This document shows, one piece after another, positions 46,406 through 60,120 of a stretch of DNA of 64,000 nt. The notes beneath the pieces are model-generated. The model had not been told where the DNA came from, ran no database searches, and saw only the letters and a program-made list of their open reading frames with translations. This stretch comes from Blasia pusilla (lineage: Eukaryota; Marchantiophyta; Marchantiopsida; Blasiales). The position numbers were made by a program, and so were the translations under genes. How positions within the stretch are numbered: the first letter of the stretch is position 1; every line of letters begins with the position of its first letter. The DNA is taken from assembly GCA_050084515.1 (NCBI GenBank), contig CM114271.1:57660001-57724000 (forward strand), given 5' to 3'.

Positions 46406-49288
46406 TCCTCGCCATCTAGTGTAGTCTGTATGTCTTCCACACATATTCATTAATTACTTTTTCTCCCACCATTCTCAAACGGCCCCAGACTCTTTTAGAT
46501 TTCAATACCTTCGCCATGAAGATTAATAAGGTCAAACTCTGAAAAAAAATGGAATGTACCAAGAGGCGAGAAAGAACTAAGAATGGAAGGTGAAGGATGC
46601 GGCGGAGGTAGGATACAATTACGTTCAAGGGCATGTAGAGGACTCTCCCTAGAGGTAGCCATGGAAAGGATTTCTTAGTTGGAGCAAAATTTTGAGCAAA
46701 TGACAACCCAACAACATGCGGATCAGGTGCGAGGTGCGCATCAACTTTTGGATCTTCCTATCCACATGATATGGTGAGAGATGTAGGAGGTATGAGTTTT
46801 CACTACATCATTACATAGGTGGATCCAAATTCTTTGGTGACTTAAGTCGTGGCAAGGATATTTGGGCCACAAGATTTTATGTGGATTTGGATGTGCAAAG
46901 TGGGGAAGGTGGTAGGCAATATAGGATTCCTCAATTCTTAGCATTGCTGAAGGGTCTTTGGACTCCATCAATTGGCGTAGAAAACCTCACTGATGTGCTC
47001 TTGGATGCAAATTCATTGAGAGAAGTGGAGTGAGGCAACTAGATCTGCAACAACCATGGCACACCAAACATAGCCTAGCATAAGAACTACGTTGTACGAG
47101 TTCGTGAAAATTTTGTGCGGACCTCTAGTATTGGCGAGGGACTTCACAACATGTGGAGGTAGCCCAATTAAGGTATTCCAATTGGTGTAGATGCTATTTT
47201 AGAGGGATGTTTTAGGTTTATCTTGTGTAGAGGTATGCTCAAGAGATCTGGAATATGTATCGTCAAAGTAGGTGCACGGGATACCATCCTCAACAACAGC
47301 ATGGAATAGTAACGAGGATAGCGAGGATATCAACTACGCTTGCTAAAGAGAGAGCCATGGTTACACCAAGAATTATGGTTCTGGAAAATTAATCTTGGAT
47401 ATTTGAATTGGTCGGCCCATAAGGAGTTGTTTACCAAACGCAATATATTATATTTGATTTAGGATCCCAACCCTAATGTTGGGAAAGTCGACATGCTTAG
47501 CAATGGGTTGTAGAAGTGCAAGATCACTCCATATGTGTTTTAGATAAAGACATCACTTGGAGATACTTCCTCCAACATAATACATGTCTTGTTACAAGAT
47601 AGCAATGAGGATTTAGCACGACCATATGAAGGATAGTACAATGGTGCAAAGGTTATTAGTTGTGACCTTTGCACTAGGTTGTATCTTTTAGGTTTCACAC
47701 TTCATTAGGGTTGCATGCAGACAGAGTCCATGAGGGCCCGACCGCCCACATTCCACACCTAGGCCCGCGCGTGATCCCAAACTACACATGATCATGGCCT
47801 ACATCCTTCCCTCGACCCTCGCCCGCATCCAGCTCACATCCGGCAAAGGGGCACACGCTGAGTTCGGGTGGGCAGCCGGCTACCCGTTCGCACTCAGCCT
47901 GCACGGGCCAAATTTTTATATATATTTTTACTTTGGGGAAAAAAGGGTCTAGCTAGGTGCGGACGAGTGTGGGTTTTTTTTTAATTAAAAAACTTCTAAT
48001 TTTTTGGGCCTGCTCCTGGCCTCCATAGGATGGGCATGGGCTAGACACATGAGGGGCACGGGCCAGACGTGGGCCGGATGCGGATGGGGCACGTGTCGAT
48101 CACGGGCTAGGCGTAGGCGGAGGTTACGAGCTGCAAGCAAGCAGGTATTGTGGTGGGGATGCGGGTCACGATGCAAAAATGGGTGTGGGATGACATATCT
48201 GTGGACATGTTTGTACAAGTTCATCCCATTGATGGACAAGTCCGTTTTTGTGCAACCTAGCACACTTGAATTTTGAGAAAACCTCATATCAACTAGGTTG
48301 GTAGTCAAATCAGGGACAATCTAGTTAGTTATCTATGTGGTATTCATGAAGGTTTGACAACCCACTTTTAGGGTCGATTACAATGGCAGAAATTTACGAT
48401 AACATGCTATGTTGACATGGAGATAAAATGGAGATGTGTGGACATCTTGAAAATAGTTTTGAGGAACGACATGCAATAACAAGGATGTCTACAAATGTTG
48501 GTGACAAGATCTCTTTAACATAATGGGGATCCACCATCAATTTGAAAAGGAGTGCAAATAAGCTTGTGAGGCATGCGTTGGGTCGAGCCTATGCTTTGAG
48601 GGAAGACACGTCAAAGGTTACTATACCACATACTACAAGAGCAAAGATGATGACTCCTCAAGGAGGACTAGGCAAGAGATGGGATGAGCAAAAACTTACA
48701 ATGGTGGAACCCATCCTTGACGAGCAAGTGTGAGCCATGAAGTTGTCTAGTACGATGATACTGCCTACAATGGCAAAGGTATCATGGACACAAATGTTAA
48801 GAGCAACTGTGGACTGAAATTGTCTAGTTTTGTTTGAATAAATAGGTGCGAGATGTCATATGCACTTTGTTGCCCATCATCCACCAAGACATAGTTTCTA
48901 CCAAATTACCTAGATTTTGTTGCATTCAGAATCCATGACTTGGGTACCTACGGGATTGAACATTGGAATTGAGATTTGGTTGATGTAACTCTAATCATGA
49001 GAGACTTGGGAGTTGAGTGGCCAAAGATCTTTAATACTTTGGATGTCGATGTTCAATAGGCCTTTTCTTCGTGCATCTCTTGCCTCCTTCACTTCTTCAA
49101 CTTTTTTCATTTTCCTAGTCTTCTTTTGAGAATTGCTCATCTAATAAAGTGGAAGTGCATTCATTATAAATACCATGAATCAATGAATCTTGCGAGTTGT
49201 GAATCTTCCTCCTACTGTTTTCATCCTCGAGAAAAGTCATTTAAAGTTTCAAACCACACAAAACAATTCATCTGCTTGTAGTTGAGCC
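46406..49288. other. No recognised gene; GC-rich island at about 47720-48260
   Basis: The GC-rich part contains many gggc/gccc words and near its right end ctgtggacatgtttgtacaag and gatggacaagtccg, similar to the islands at 7.4, 8.4 and 9.3 kb. Open frames there follow base composition. The rest is AT-rich without coding character. Confidence 0.4.
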
Positions 49289-49747
49289 ATGGCCGGAAAT
49301 ACACTCCGGAGTTCTAAGGTTTTCTCCTCACATCGACTCCTGCTTTCAGCTATCTTCTCGGGCATCGGCATCCTAAGCTTGACTAGAATGCAAATCGATA
49401 CTCCTAATGCACATGCTGAACCTCATCTTCCCACTATTTCCAGCAATTCAAGCGAGAGAAGCTGCCACAATACCCTTGGTGGCCTTGAGACGCATGTCAT
49501 CCCTGTTGTACACACTAGTCGATGCCCGTGGCCAGTGCAATATAAAGTGGAACTCTGTACATGTACGATTTCTGTTGAAAATGACAGATGTGAGACTACA
49601 TCAACGCCGAGGCAGATAGAAATAATGGTGGAGATAGGATATATTCAAAACGCAAGAAGTTCGGACATTCATGATCGCGCCGAACTGACCTTGGGATGTG
49701 GGAAATTCATTGAGTGCATGCCGGCCACAAGCCACACAAAAATGTGA
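49289..49747 (+). CDS. Hypothetical 152-residue protein with an N-terminal hydrophobic segment
   Basis: The frame begins at an ATG in good context (gttgagccATGGCC). It encodes MAGNTLRSSKVFSSHRLLLS followed by AIFSGIGILSL, which could be a signal anchor or transit peptide, then a cysteine-containing tail (CPWPVQYKVELCTCTI, LGCGKFIEC). No domain is recognised and there is no supporting context, so it may be chance. Confidence 0.25.
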   Translation: MAGNTLRSSKVFSSHRLLLSAIFSGIGILSLTRMQIDTPNAHAEPHLPTISSNSSERSCHNTLGGLETHVIPVVHTSRCPWPVQYKVELCTCTISVENDRCETTSTPRQIEIMVEIGYIQNARSSDIHDRAELTLGCGKFIECMPATSHTKM

Positions 49748-50510
49748 ACAGAATGTTACGCAAAGTCTTGCTTTCCACATCCCTGTGGTTGTCAATTCCG
49801 CAGCCGCGCAGATTATTCACTTCTCAACACTTTCATATGATACAGCGCATGTGTACGCTACCTTTCTACGCGGATGATTATGATACATCAGGAGGTTTGT
49901 GGTTTTTCCTCTTCATCACACACGGGGTATCCCATGGCTTAGAATTGCAAATCACTATGTGGGCATTTTCGTACATGAAGTGCTCTTCGGTATCTCCAGC
50001 GTCTAAACATGGTTCCAGGCATGAAGCGCAAGCACCCGACTCAGAATGGGGCCTCCCTCCTTTGATAACGTACTACCTTCATCACAATCAACCCAAATAT
50101 CGTATTTCGGGGAAAAGGCTGGTGCGACCAAGCAAACATGCGAGTGAATTGCTTCTTCTCGTTTAATTAGAGTGGGCGGCGTGTCTTGAAATCTTTTCAT
50201 GAATCCATCCAGATAACTGCCATCAAGCACCCTTCGCGCACATCTGAACTCGATGTCGCACAGAGGAGCCGATGAATAAACCGCAGAACAGATATAGAGC
50301 ATCGTACTTTCATGGACGTTTGAAAGTAGAAGAACGAGTTCCCCCTATCGGTAGCCAACATCTGCATGGAGGAGAACCCTCACACCAGGGGGGCGGAGAT
50401 CATAGTTTACCTTCCCGAGAGAAAATTTACAAGGTGTCAAAGGTCAATTTACTTTCTTCCCGACTACGAGAGAAAGCCCAAAACCACTAGGTTGTGTGTT
50501 GGAGTGTCAT

Positions 50511-53500
50511 TTAGGGATTCAGCATACCAGCTAGCTTCTTGCTTGAGAAGATCTTCATCGAACTTTCCTCCACGCATGCGTCGCAAGAGCAGACAAATCC
50601 ATAGTCGGCAAGCATGGCCTGCCTTTCCTCAAGATCTCCATCTTCGTGAATGTAGCTAATTGTAATCTGTAAGTGCACAAGAGATCGATCAGAACAGAAG
50701 ACTTGTGCTGGTCTGAAGAGGAGCACACGAATTGCAAGTCTGCTATAAGATCGACATGGACTAGTGAACACGAGAAAAGGAAGTACAAGAACAGATGCGA
50801 GGGCATTCTAGCAGAGCAAGCTCATGTAAGAAATACTATGGCATCTCAGACGTAAATGTAATCCAAAGTCCATCCCAATAAACACCACTGCTACCTCTTC
50901 TCCCTTCTTCACAGGCCCTGTCGCCAACAACACAGCTTGTCCATCCCTATCCTGTCACATTTCCACATCAGACTGCCTTCTTCTCTTGAACCCAAACAGC
51001 TCAACGTGAGGATGCCCAATTCCATCCATTTTAGATGGCAATCAAAGAACTGTGGCAAATCGTAATGCCAGGAGATTGCAACAAGTACACTCAAACGAGT
51101 CTGGGTATAACGAGTTCAAACAAGAGCTTAGGAAGATCAACCGCAAACAGCTTTAGTTACGGCACCATGGGGTCACCTCTCTCCGAGCAAACATTTCTTA
51201 AAAGCTATGTCCAAGGCACCCAATCTCGAGCTCAACATTCTCATTGCGAAAACAACTAACCTCATCTCTTTTGAAAGCCTTTGCATTTGGTCTACATGAA
51301 TGGTTAATGCAGCTCTGTAGCACAAAAAATCCAGATCCTGCATGTACCAATCCCATCTTTGTCAATAACAAGGCTTGCTCGGATGCAGAATGACAACGCT
51401 CTTTGCAATACACTAGTAAGGATGCCTGTGCAAAGCACCAGGAATCGCATCAACACATGTTCATCTTCTAGCATGATAGACACCTCTCCATTTATAGTGA
51501 GGTGTACACTTCTTATGAAAACGACGATCTGATTTCATTTACAAATTTCCTAAAAATACTCCAGTCTATAAAAGGCAAAAAGAAACCTAAATATTCCATT
51601 TCAAGCTAATACTCCTCTTCTTTCCACATCAAGCAACTCCACTCTTCCTTTCATCATAATTTGGATTTATTTCTAATTCACAATGACTCATAAATGGCCA
51701 GTCTAAATGCAACCTCCTCACATCGGTACAAGAGGCCTACGAATACTTTCAGGCATTTTCCCCAATTCGTTAATTTCCTTGCTTCTTGTTCCAGAACCAG
51801 GAACGAGAAGTTTGCTTCGACGAAAAAAAAGACTCACACGTAGCCACGGAAATTCTTTGGAAAATAAATGTAATTAGTTGGATCTTCGATGGCCCTTGGT
51901 GGATAATCGTAGGATGTTATCCAGTTCAGTCAATTAGGGAGCTGACATTTATTTCATAAAACCTCAAACAAGCCTGACCCATGACACTTTTATTATTGGG
52001 GTTTTGTATGGGGTCCTTCCAATGAGTCATTATATTTCAGGAAACAAATCCCTTAGAAATGCACAATGGCATAGAGACAGCACCAAAATGGAAGACTGAG
52101 TCCGGTTCCAGAAGCAAAGAAACATACCACTACAATGAGTCGCATAGTCGGAACCCAGAGCATCCAGAAAAGGTCTAGTAATCTTATCAGCTTCAGCCTT
52201 TTGAAACACAGTCCATGATAGATCGTGACTTGAGCTTGATTCAAGTAAAATACAGAAAGAAATCAAGTAATAAATAACAGAATTACATGTCTACCTCATC
52301 TGATGAGAAGCAACAGAGACAAAACGTGTGTTACTTGCCTTCAGCCCAGAGGGGAGGTCATCCACATAGATAAAGTAGTCTTCAACAGGAGAAGGAACCA
52401 CGATCTCTCTGAAAAGCAGACAAAAGAGCAGTTCAACCCACTGTCAATTTGGGTGCTAGCTTAACATGACGAGCTCAATGTTATGTGAGTGTCAATGTTA
52501 TGGAGCAAACATGATTACAAATCGGTGCAACCACCCCATCGCAAAGCACCCTCGACCCACATGACCAAAGTGAGTCTGAAAGTGAATCGGGGAAAGGAAG
52601 GAGGGCACATACAAGTTATTTTGTTCGAACATGCCAATGATATGACCGTAAACTTTGAGGTCAAACACTTCACAACCGATTAAGGAAGACTTGATCAAGT
52701 TCTTCCGAGTTCCAAGAATTTCATCCTAGGGCAAGTATCTGATTGCAAGGCGACAAATTTTCACACCAGACTAGAAAAGTTAACCTGGAGAGTCGAGGCA
52801 GAGAAGTAGGATGTGAATTTAGACAAGGTTAGAACAGAAGATACAGGAATTCTTCACATACAACAATTCTGCAACCGCTACCGTATTCCCGTACTTGAGC
52901 CAGACACACTGCACTTGAGTCTGAGGAAAAAGGACCGCAAAGCATCTCGTGATGTACTGGTTGCAAGAGGAACTCGAATGTTTTTCCAAAACAGCTTTTA
53001 AGAGGATACAAGGGGCAAACTCATCTTCATAGATAGCTTCCTTCAAATACTCCAATGACTGCAACAACCACACTTGGTGAGAAAATTGTATCCAACCTAT
53101 CAAATCCTGCAAAGATCCATCTTTGCCTCCACGCTTTTAAAATTTGCAGCTCAGCGTTCTTTCAAACTGCCAAGGCGCATGTTAATACAAGCCACTACCA
53201 AGTCCGATGAGGACTCACAGCAAATATCTGTTTAGGAAAATCTTTGAGGTGAGTAGATGCCAACCTTCTGGGCAAGCTCTTTCATCTGATCCCTGAAATT
53301 TTCTTCTTGTGAAGGATCGACGTCCTCAGGCAGAGCCACAGCTTCCCACCACCTTAAAATCAAACACTGTAATGCTTAGAACACATACAACCAATACAGG
53401 TGCAAATGTTCTTCACAAGACAGGAGGTTTTGATGTTTTACTTCGAGAAAATCCATACAAACTTACACCACTATAACTGGAGTTAATCAAAGATGACTGC

Positions 53501-55552
53501 AACATGGAAGCTTACAACTTCTTATGGCCCATTGCAAAGGGTTCCCAGGCCTCCAGTAGAGTAGAGTATTTGTCTTGCCCATTGTCTACTTGTTTTGATG
53601 ACGTGGCATTACATCTCTTTGCCTTAAGATTCCGAGCACGTAAAACGGTTCCTGCTATGACCTGCATTACAACAACCATGATAAAATAACAAAAGACTTT
53701 CTTCCCCATTAAGCACATCTGTTCTAATATGAAACCAGTGACTTTTTCACCTGACAGAAGCATACTATTGTAAATGCAAGAATAAGTAGGACTCGGAAAC
53801 AAATAATAACGGGAATAGAAGGAAATAGTTGGAGACCAGGGATAAGAACAAAGTAGAACTCAGTTCAATCACATACCTGAGCAGCAATATGGAAGATGTC
53901 GTTGGTCACTGCATACCAAAACCAACATTCATCCATGGTCAGAAATTGGTAAGAGATCCAGTATTGTCTTCATAAGCTCCAAGAATGGAGCGACAGTATC
54001 CACCAATTTAGACACACTTCAAGTAATAAGGACGTGGATAGCCCCAAATGCCGAGTCTGAATACACCTATAAAAACAAGTAGCTCACCATCTGCGTGCTC
54101 TTTGAAGTTTAAAAGGGCCTTCTGGTCCTGGCAAAGCGATTTGGGACCTAGGCAGAGAAGTGAATGGGAACTTTTCCAGGCCTCATCTGCACATGCCTCA
54201 CTAGGATCCCAACTCTTGTCACACTTCTTTATATATGTTGAAGGAAAAACCAAGGTGCTTCACTGGAACCAACCAGAAGATCTTCACTTCTTATGCCGAC
54301 TTTCAGGTCTAATGTATGCAAAGAAAGATAATTCCAAAAATCCTCTAGTCTCCACTTAAGGAAACCTTCATAGCGTGCTTTCAAAGTCTTTTTAAAATAA
54401 GAACGAGATCAAGTAACTTAAAGATGACAAGGCAGGAACGATCAAATTCAGTTAGCACACTACCATAAGCCAAGATATGCCACAAATAGGGAGAGGAGTA
54501 AACCAACCTGCAGAAGGCTTCTTCTGTGCAACCCCCTGGGCACTCAGTGATTGGAGGCAACGGAAAGTTTCCGGAGTAAGGGAGTCGAAGCTTCCCTTCC
54601 AAAAGTCCACTCACAAGCTCTGCTGAGATTGATTTCCACATGCTTGACTCCCCACACCCATTTTCTTCATTGTGTGCACCCATGATGCTATTACATGCAT
54701 CATTACAATCTTCTTCTTTTGAGAGATCCATGTCAAATTTCTCATTTCCTGTTTGACCGAAGTGGGATCCTGACCTCTCCTCGGGATCATTACATGAACT
54801 ATCGTGGGAACTGCCGGATGGCAGTAACATAGCATTATCATGGCCCTCATTTGAACTATGATGAGAGAGGTGATTGGGTTGAGGGCCATCTACTTTCGCC
54901 AGTAAGCGCCGCCCAATCTGTAGTTCTATAGATCCTATGTACCGAAAGCAGAAACTGCACACTAACGCATCTCCCTGTCCGATGGAAGCAGACAAGCAAA
55001 TGTTAGGAACTACATCTCTTTGCCACGATCATATAATTCTACACAGTATGGACAAAACTCGTGTAAGATGAAGTACATCTTGCAACAGGATTGAGAACCT
55101 TGTTCGCAGTGTGTTGTGCTCCAACAAGATTTGGCTCTTGCAGCACCAATTCACCCTCCTCAAAGTTTTTGTCAGCAAATAATCCTGCATAAGTGCACGT
55201 CCCCATATTACTCCCTAAGTTTGTGGTCGATCTTGTATACAAGCAAGACTCCGTTTGATGCCTATGAAAATGAAATGGTGAAGGAAAAAACTTCCTATTA
55301 CGGAAAGATCGCACAGAGAGACGAGCATGTACACGATGGATTCGTGAGAATAATTGATGTGAAATATCAACATTTTCTGTACCAGAAGATAATGGACGAG
55401 AAGAGGGGTTCAAAAGTTATGGATTCACAGAGTAAAAAGCTTAATGTCCCGGAGCGCCTTAAGACAAGTGTACCTTTGCCAAACACGCCTCCAATCTGGT
55501 CAACTCTCAAACCTGCCCCTCTCCCTGAAGCTGTAAGCCCATCGTAGTAATT
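50511..55552 (-). CDS. ATXR2: ATXR2-like MYND/SET-domain lysine methyltransferase, 14 exons identified (5' end missing)
   Basis: Fourteen exons join with every junction in phase: 55552-55474, 55184-55099, 54974-54508, 54200-54088, 53908-53877, 53661-53516, 53352-53265, 53058-53010, 52667-52613, 52408-52339, 52197-52128, 51337-51261, 50951-50895 and 50666-50511, giving 514 residues. The SET start is GGVFGKGLFADKNFEEGELV. MYND-like cysteines follow (LVCSFCFRYIGS; CPGGCTEEAFCSEACADEAW; SSHSLLC). Later come WWEAVALPEDVD, KVYGHIIGMFEQNNL, VPSPVEDYFIYVDDLP and ITRPFLDALG, then the SET core SCINHSCRPNAKAFKRDE, ITISYI, and post-SET RQAMLADYGFVCSCDAC. These follow the order of Arabidopsis ATXR2, a putative nuclear histone methyltransferase implicated in callus formation. 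The exon with the start codon, expected within about 700 bp upstream of 55552, was not identified. The intron after 52339 is GC-AG. No stops are seen, so the gene is probably functional. Confidence 0.92.
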
Positions 55553-56290
55553 CTGTACACACATTTAATTAAATGCAACCAATCAATCCCATATGTGCAT
55601 TAATTCACATGATGAATTTCCTGCAGTAGACGTAATGATCTGAATTTACTGAGGATTTCGGTTTATAGATAGGAACCTCACTCAAGACTCCATAAAGACT
55701 TCTCGTACTCTACCACCCAAAAAGCACCATCTCGAAGGCCTAAGTTCACCCTCTCAGCAGTGGCACTGGCCACTTCACCGTAGAAACAGCGGCATTTCCC
55801 CAAACGTTCTCGTTGAGAAATCTCACTACTCACCAACAGCCCGGGTTCTGAGCAACCCAAATAAAATGCCTGTTTTGCAGACGCATGGGACCAGCTCATA
55901 GAAACTACAACGAAGAGAAATTGCAAGAGAAGGCCATTACACGCATTGATATGTCCGAAGGACGTTCCAGGAGCATATCTGCCATTCTGCTCACCGTTTG
56001 ACCTGTGACCGACCCTGTTGCTCTGGCCCAGCGCACCTCAAACAAAACAGATTCACCACAAGGTTCCTCTCCTCTTTTACATCCAAAGCTGCGATTCAAA
56101 TGGAACCAAACATTCAGACCGCCTCAGAAACACCGACTCTGCACAGAACTTCCTCTGTCCTCCAAGAGAACATAGACTTCAGAGTGGCATTGCCACGCGT
56201 TGGCCCCCTTCGACTCCACTTACTCCACGCGTAAACTGTACCGTTTTCACCTCCAAATACAGCGGCTTTCTTTCAGATTAGAGGCCCTCC
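55553..56290. other. Probable 5' end and promoter side of the ATXR2-like gene
   Basis: On the minus strand a donor-like gttggtgagtag near 55834 could close a first coding exon, but the residues before it do not clearly match the family N terminus. I therefore leave the start unassigned. No other gene is visible. Confidence 0.35.
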
Positions 56291-57164
56291 ATATTTGGAG
56301 CCTTTTCTAACCTTTCTACTTTATCGAAGATTCTACAGAGATTTTATATGGGATTTTATGGACGGATATGGAGAGTGCTACTAATGAAATACTCTATAAG
56401 TAGGTTACGTTAGGGTAAGAAATGAAGCATAAGCATTTGAAGTTAATTTACATTTTAGTTTATTTGCATGTGAGTTTCTCTTCATTCATACAAGTATTCA
56501 AATAATTTTGTGAGGTGCCCATAGCGGGGTTCGATAATTGACAGAAAATACCTTGGTTAGGATCACATTCACTCTTTGCCCATTATTTAAAGCTTCATTT
56601 TGTAGTACCTTGCACTCCATTCTTCTCCAAAATTCTAAGTTCTACCATATTTAGTTTTTGCATATTCTCCCTCCCAGTACTTCCCAAGGGTTCCTCCTTC
56701 TATATTATTCTTGCAAAGTGCATATGTCAACATTTCTTATGTTGACATATGGCATTTTTAACTCACCATGTCTTTACATGTGATCAACTTTTGGAGGTTC
56801 TATTTGGGGTTGTGAGTGTCTATTTAGCGTGAGTATGTGAGTGGCTATTTGCGGTATGATGGGTATTACCCATCATCATAGCAGGGGTACCTACTAGGAA
56901 TTTTGGCATCAGTCTACGGCCGACCGCACTATGGCAGACAAAGCCAAGGTCACCTTCCCATCCAAGGCCTTCCGCTAAGGTCTAGGGCACCCGCAAGAAA
57001 CCCCGGAAATAAACTTTGTGCGCTTTTGCATATGATTTTCTTATTGGAGTCATTGGTCCAAGAGTTGTGGCAGAAAGGATATGCGGCTTGGTTACACGAT
57101 TTTTTGAAGTGCGGCTTAACCTCCATTTACTCGCGTCTTTCTTTACGACCCCTACTAGGAGCGG
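56291..57164. other. No recognised gene
   Basis: AT-rich DNA with one longer plus-strand frame (56903-57193) of no recognised family. Confidence 0.4.
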
Positions 57165-57470
57165 CTAAAATTGGCTTTGGATCGCGGCGGTGACACGTCC
57201 ATTAAGAGTTTCAGATATGGTTCCATCTTCACGAGCACTTCTTAGGCGAGCAAGAAGATGAGATAATTTTGTAGACGATAATTCCACTACCATGTCAACG
57301 GGTAGCTTCATGATAACCCTTAATTCCTGAAATTGATAAGGCTTGATACCAACGGTTAAGGGTGTAAAGTAACTTGCTGTTTGTTGGCAGATTAACTCAT
57401 TGAACTCAACTCCCTTAAATGCCATCACTTCCTTTTGAATATCTGAGTAGATAAACAATGAATTTAACAA
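57165..57470 (-). CDS. Unrecognised exon-like ORF
   Basis: The frame carries EVMAFKGVEFNELICQQTAS, then VGIKPYQFQELRVIMKLPVD and KLSHLLARLRSAREDGTISE before a stop. An AG acceptor-like ctactcag precedes DIQKEV at about 57444. The composition is protein-like and unlike the AT-rich surroundings, so it may be the last exon of a gene or a relic. No other exon was found. Confidence 0.3.
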   Translation of the reverse strand: MLNSLFIYSDIQKEVMAFKGVEFNELICQQTASYFTPLTVGIKPYQFQELRVIMKLPVDMVVELSSTKLSHLLARLRSAREDGTISETLNGRVTAAIQSQF

Positions 57471-60120
57471 TTGATTGCAATCATTATTTCAGAATTGAGA
57501 TATCATATATATCTTGGGAGTGCTTAACATAGAAGTTAAGGAATTTTTTTCTATCACTAACTATAATGTTGCCAAGTACCAAAGTCATATGTAAACTTTG
57601 CCAAGATGATTCTTAATGATATGCTTGAGCTACCCTATGATAACTAACATGAAAGATCTGATTGTACCGTTGAGATATGCAAAAAGTCTTTGATTTTTCT
57701 CATTGCACTCTACCAAAATAGATATGACATGGTGGGTGTGGGAAACAAAAATAATTTCTCATATGCTAAAGTGTATTGTAACTATGTGAAGTCCACTCAT
57801 ACAACTATTTGAGCAATCATACTATTAAGCACGACAACACGCTAACTTAAATTTATGATAAGTTTCAAATGAATTCTTTTGAATCTCTTGCATATTTATT
57901 ATGTTTGTTGTTGCTATATTGCATATTTGCATTCTGCAGTGCAAAAAAAGAAGCGTGTCACACACTCTACCAACAATGATTATCAAACTCCCCTGCCTCA
58001 GGCAAAGCGCTACTCTTATTGATAAGCACCATAAGAAGCAAGTCTTGAAGAAAGGTTTCGTTTCTGGAGACGAATAGTTCCCAATCGCCTTCCAAGTGTA
58101 TTGATTCATATTTTTTATGCTACGTTCAAAAGTACTAAGGACGCTTGAGCTTAACTCCGTAAATCTGAGACTCGTCACAACATCTTGTGTGAAGTGTTAA
58201 CCTACATTAGGTAGGATGAACAAGATCACATCACCATGATTGAAAAGCTTCAAAAGTTCATTAATAGTATATCAGTTGAGCTATCCAACTTAGGAAAATA
58301 TTGCTTGTATGTTGCAAACTACCCAACATACAAGCTTATTGTTGCACAAGTCTCGCACCTGCACTCAATTACTGATATTCACAAATTACTTTAGCTCACT
58401 TATCCACTTGTGCTTGGCCAGTTCTAAGAAAACTACACATCCTCAACTATATGGTAGGTGCATTTCACGAGCACGGTTCTGTATTAATGTATAAGTTCAG
58501 CTTCAGTTCAAAGCGACTAGGTTTATTCTTGAAACTATGTTGTTCTGAGAACTCAATCCTATTTTAAGCACTTTTATTGGGCATGCACATTCTACCATGA
58601 CAAATCTTTAGTCATGTGTTTAATTTTCTGTATTTTATTACTCTTGTACTAAAATATCCTTGTAACCATATAATTTTCATCGACTCACTTCACCTTATCT
58701 TCTACTGACTGAATTCGCTTATAGTCTTATGTTTAATAAAATAGATATATAATCCAGAAAAATTTGGGTTCAACAGTGCGATCGCGTCTCTATACTTGGT
58801 ACATCATATAAACTGGCAATGAAAACTCCTTATGATTTTTTTGCTCAAAGTAAATGTCTTCGGCATATTTTCAATACTTGTGCGAAAACTACACGCGGTT
58901 ACTTGTTTTAAGTGCAAACTTTCATTAAAACCCCGCGCACAACATTATTTCCCATGCTCGCTTGGCAGCCAATACTTTGCACTCTACACAATCATGCATG
59001 TTACGTCATACCTATAACATTTGTATACTTGTTAAGGGCCAACTTAAAGGCCTTAAATTGTGGTTCCCCCGGAGGTGCGTGCAATACTACATATTTTGTG
59101 AAGAGACACCAGAGTGCTCCAGCAAATTCCTAAAGTGAAGTGGACCGATGGAATTTGGGAAATGTCTCTAGGATTAGGCTTTCCGGTCACTTGCCAACCC
59201 TATGTACATGTTGCACAGGTTCCTATTGAAGTCTCTTTGTGTCCGCCATTATTACTTATATATCACTTCTTCGGTGGTCTATCACACATTTGAGCCTTAG
59301 TCTTCATTAGAACATCCGTTTTATGGTTTCATGTCTGGCATTATAAAGGTTTGTATGATTACCTTTGTATTATAGCATCCCTTTGTATGTCGTAGTATAT
59401 AAGACTTGATGTAAACCCAAATGGCCCTCAAAGATATAGAGCCATTAATATCATTATGTTAATAAAGATGACCTAACAATCAGCATTACATATTTGATCC
59501 CATGTGATTAGAATTAGTATAGTATATTCAACTCTGTATCGTACCGTGTAATGTAGTGTCTATCGGTTTGTTTTTGAAGATTACTATACTCTCCCATGCC
59601 TACGTAGTGTTTCCCTGTGGTTTGTATTGAAGGCCTACGTGGTGTCTCCCTATTTGTATTGAAGACTAGTGTGACCGCTGCAAAATTGGGTTTTGATCTC
59701 TTTTCTTCTTTGTGTCTCTCCTAAGTTTGCATTGAAGACAAACTTAGGTGTTAATGCCCTTATAAGTTTTTTTTCTATTTTTTATATTGTACACTTACAT
59801 TTTTTAATAATACCCCATCCCATTTTGGGGCTGCGACGCTAGTTTCTTTTTAAAACCTCGGTGTAAAACCTGGTGCCATCTATATTATTACGGGAGAGTG
59901 CCTTCTTGATTTGCAAACACCTTTATGTTTGACATGCTACGAATAGAAAAAAAATGTTTCACATGCTACGAATAGCAAAAAAAATTTGAACAACAAAAAA
60001 CTATTTCACATGTTAAAAAAAAATTTGAATTTATATGGAGCTAATTAATCTCTTCCTTTCCTCTCGACTATACACTAACTCTTAAAACACTTTCTTATTT
60101 CCACTTTTTTAAATCACGGG
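57471..60120. other. AT-rich stretch with minor tandem repeats; no gene
   Basis: Around 59595-59760 a degenerate ~40-bp unit built on gtgtctccct and ttgtattgaagac is repeated about four times. The last copy includes a stem cctaagtttg (59720-59729) with caaacttagg (59739-59748). At 59925-60030 a ~30-bp unit (cacatgctacgaatag plus poly-A) repeats three times. Confidence 0.5.

Noticed and set aside
49714-50302. Frames on both strands between the hypothetical ORF and the ATXR2-like 3' end
   Set aside because: No family resemblance; probably the 3' untranslated/flanking region of the ATXR2-like gene.
54611-54889. Second minus-strand frame within the large ATXR2-like exon
   Set aside because: It overlaps exon 54974-54508 in another frame; the exon's own frame carries the family motifs.
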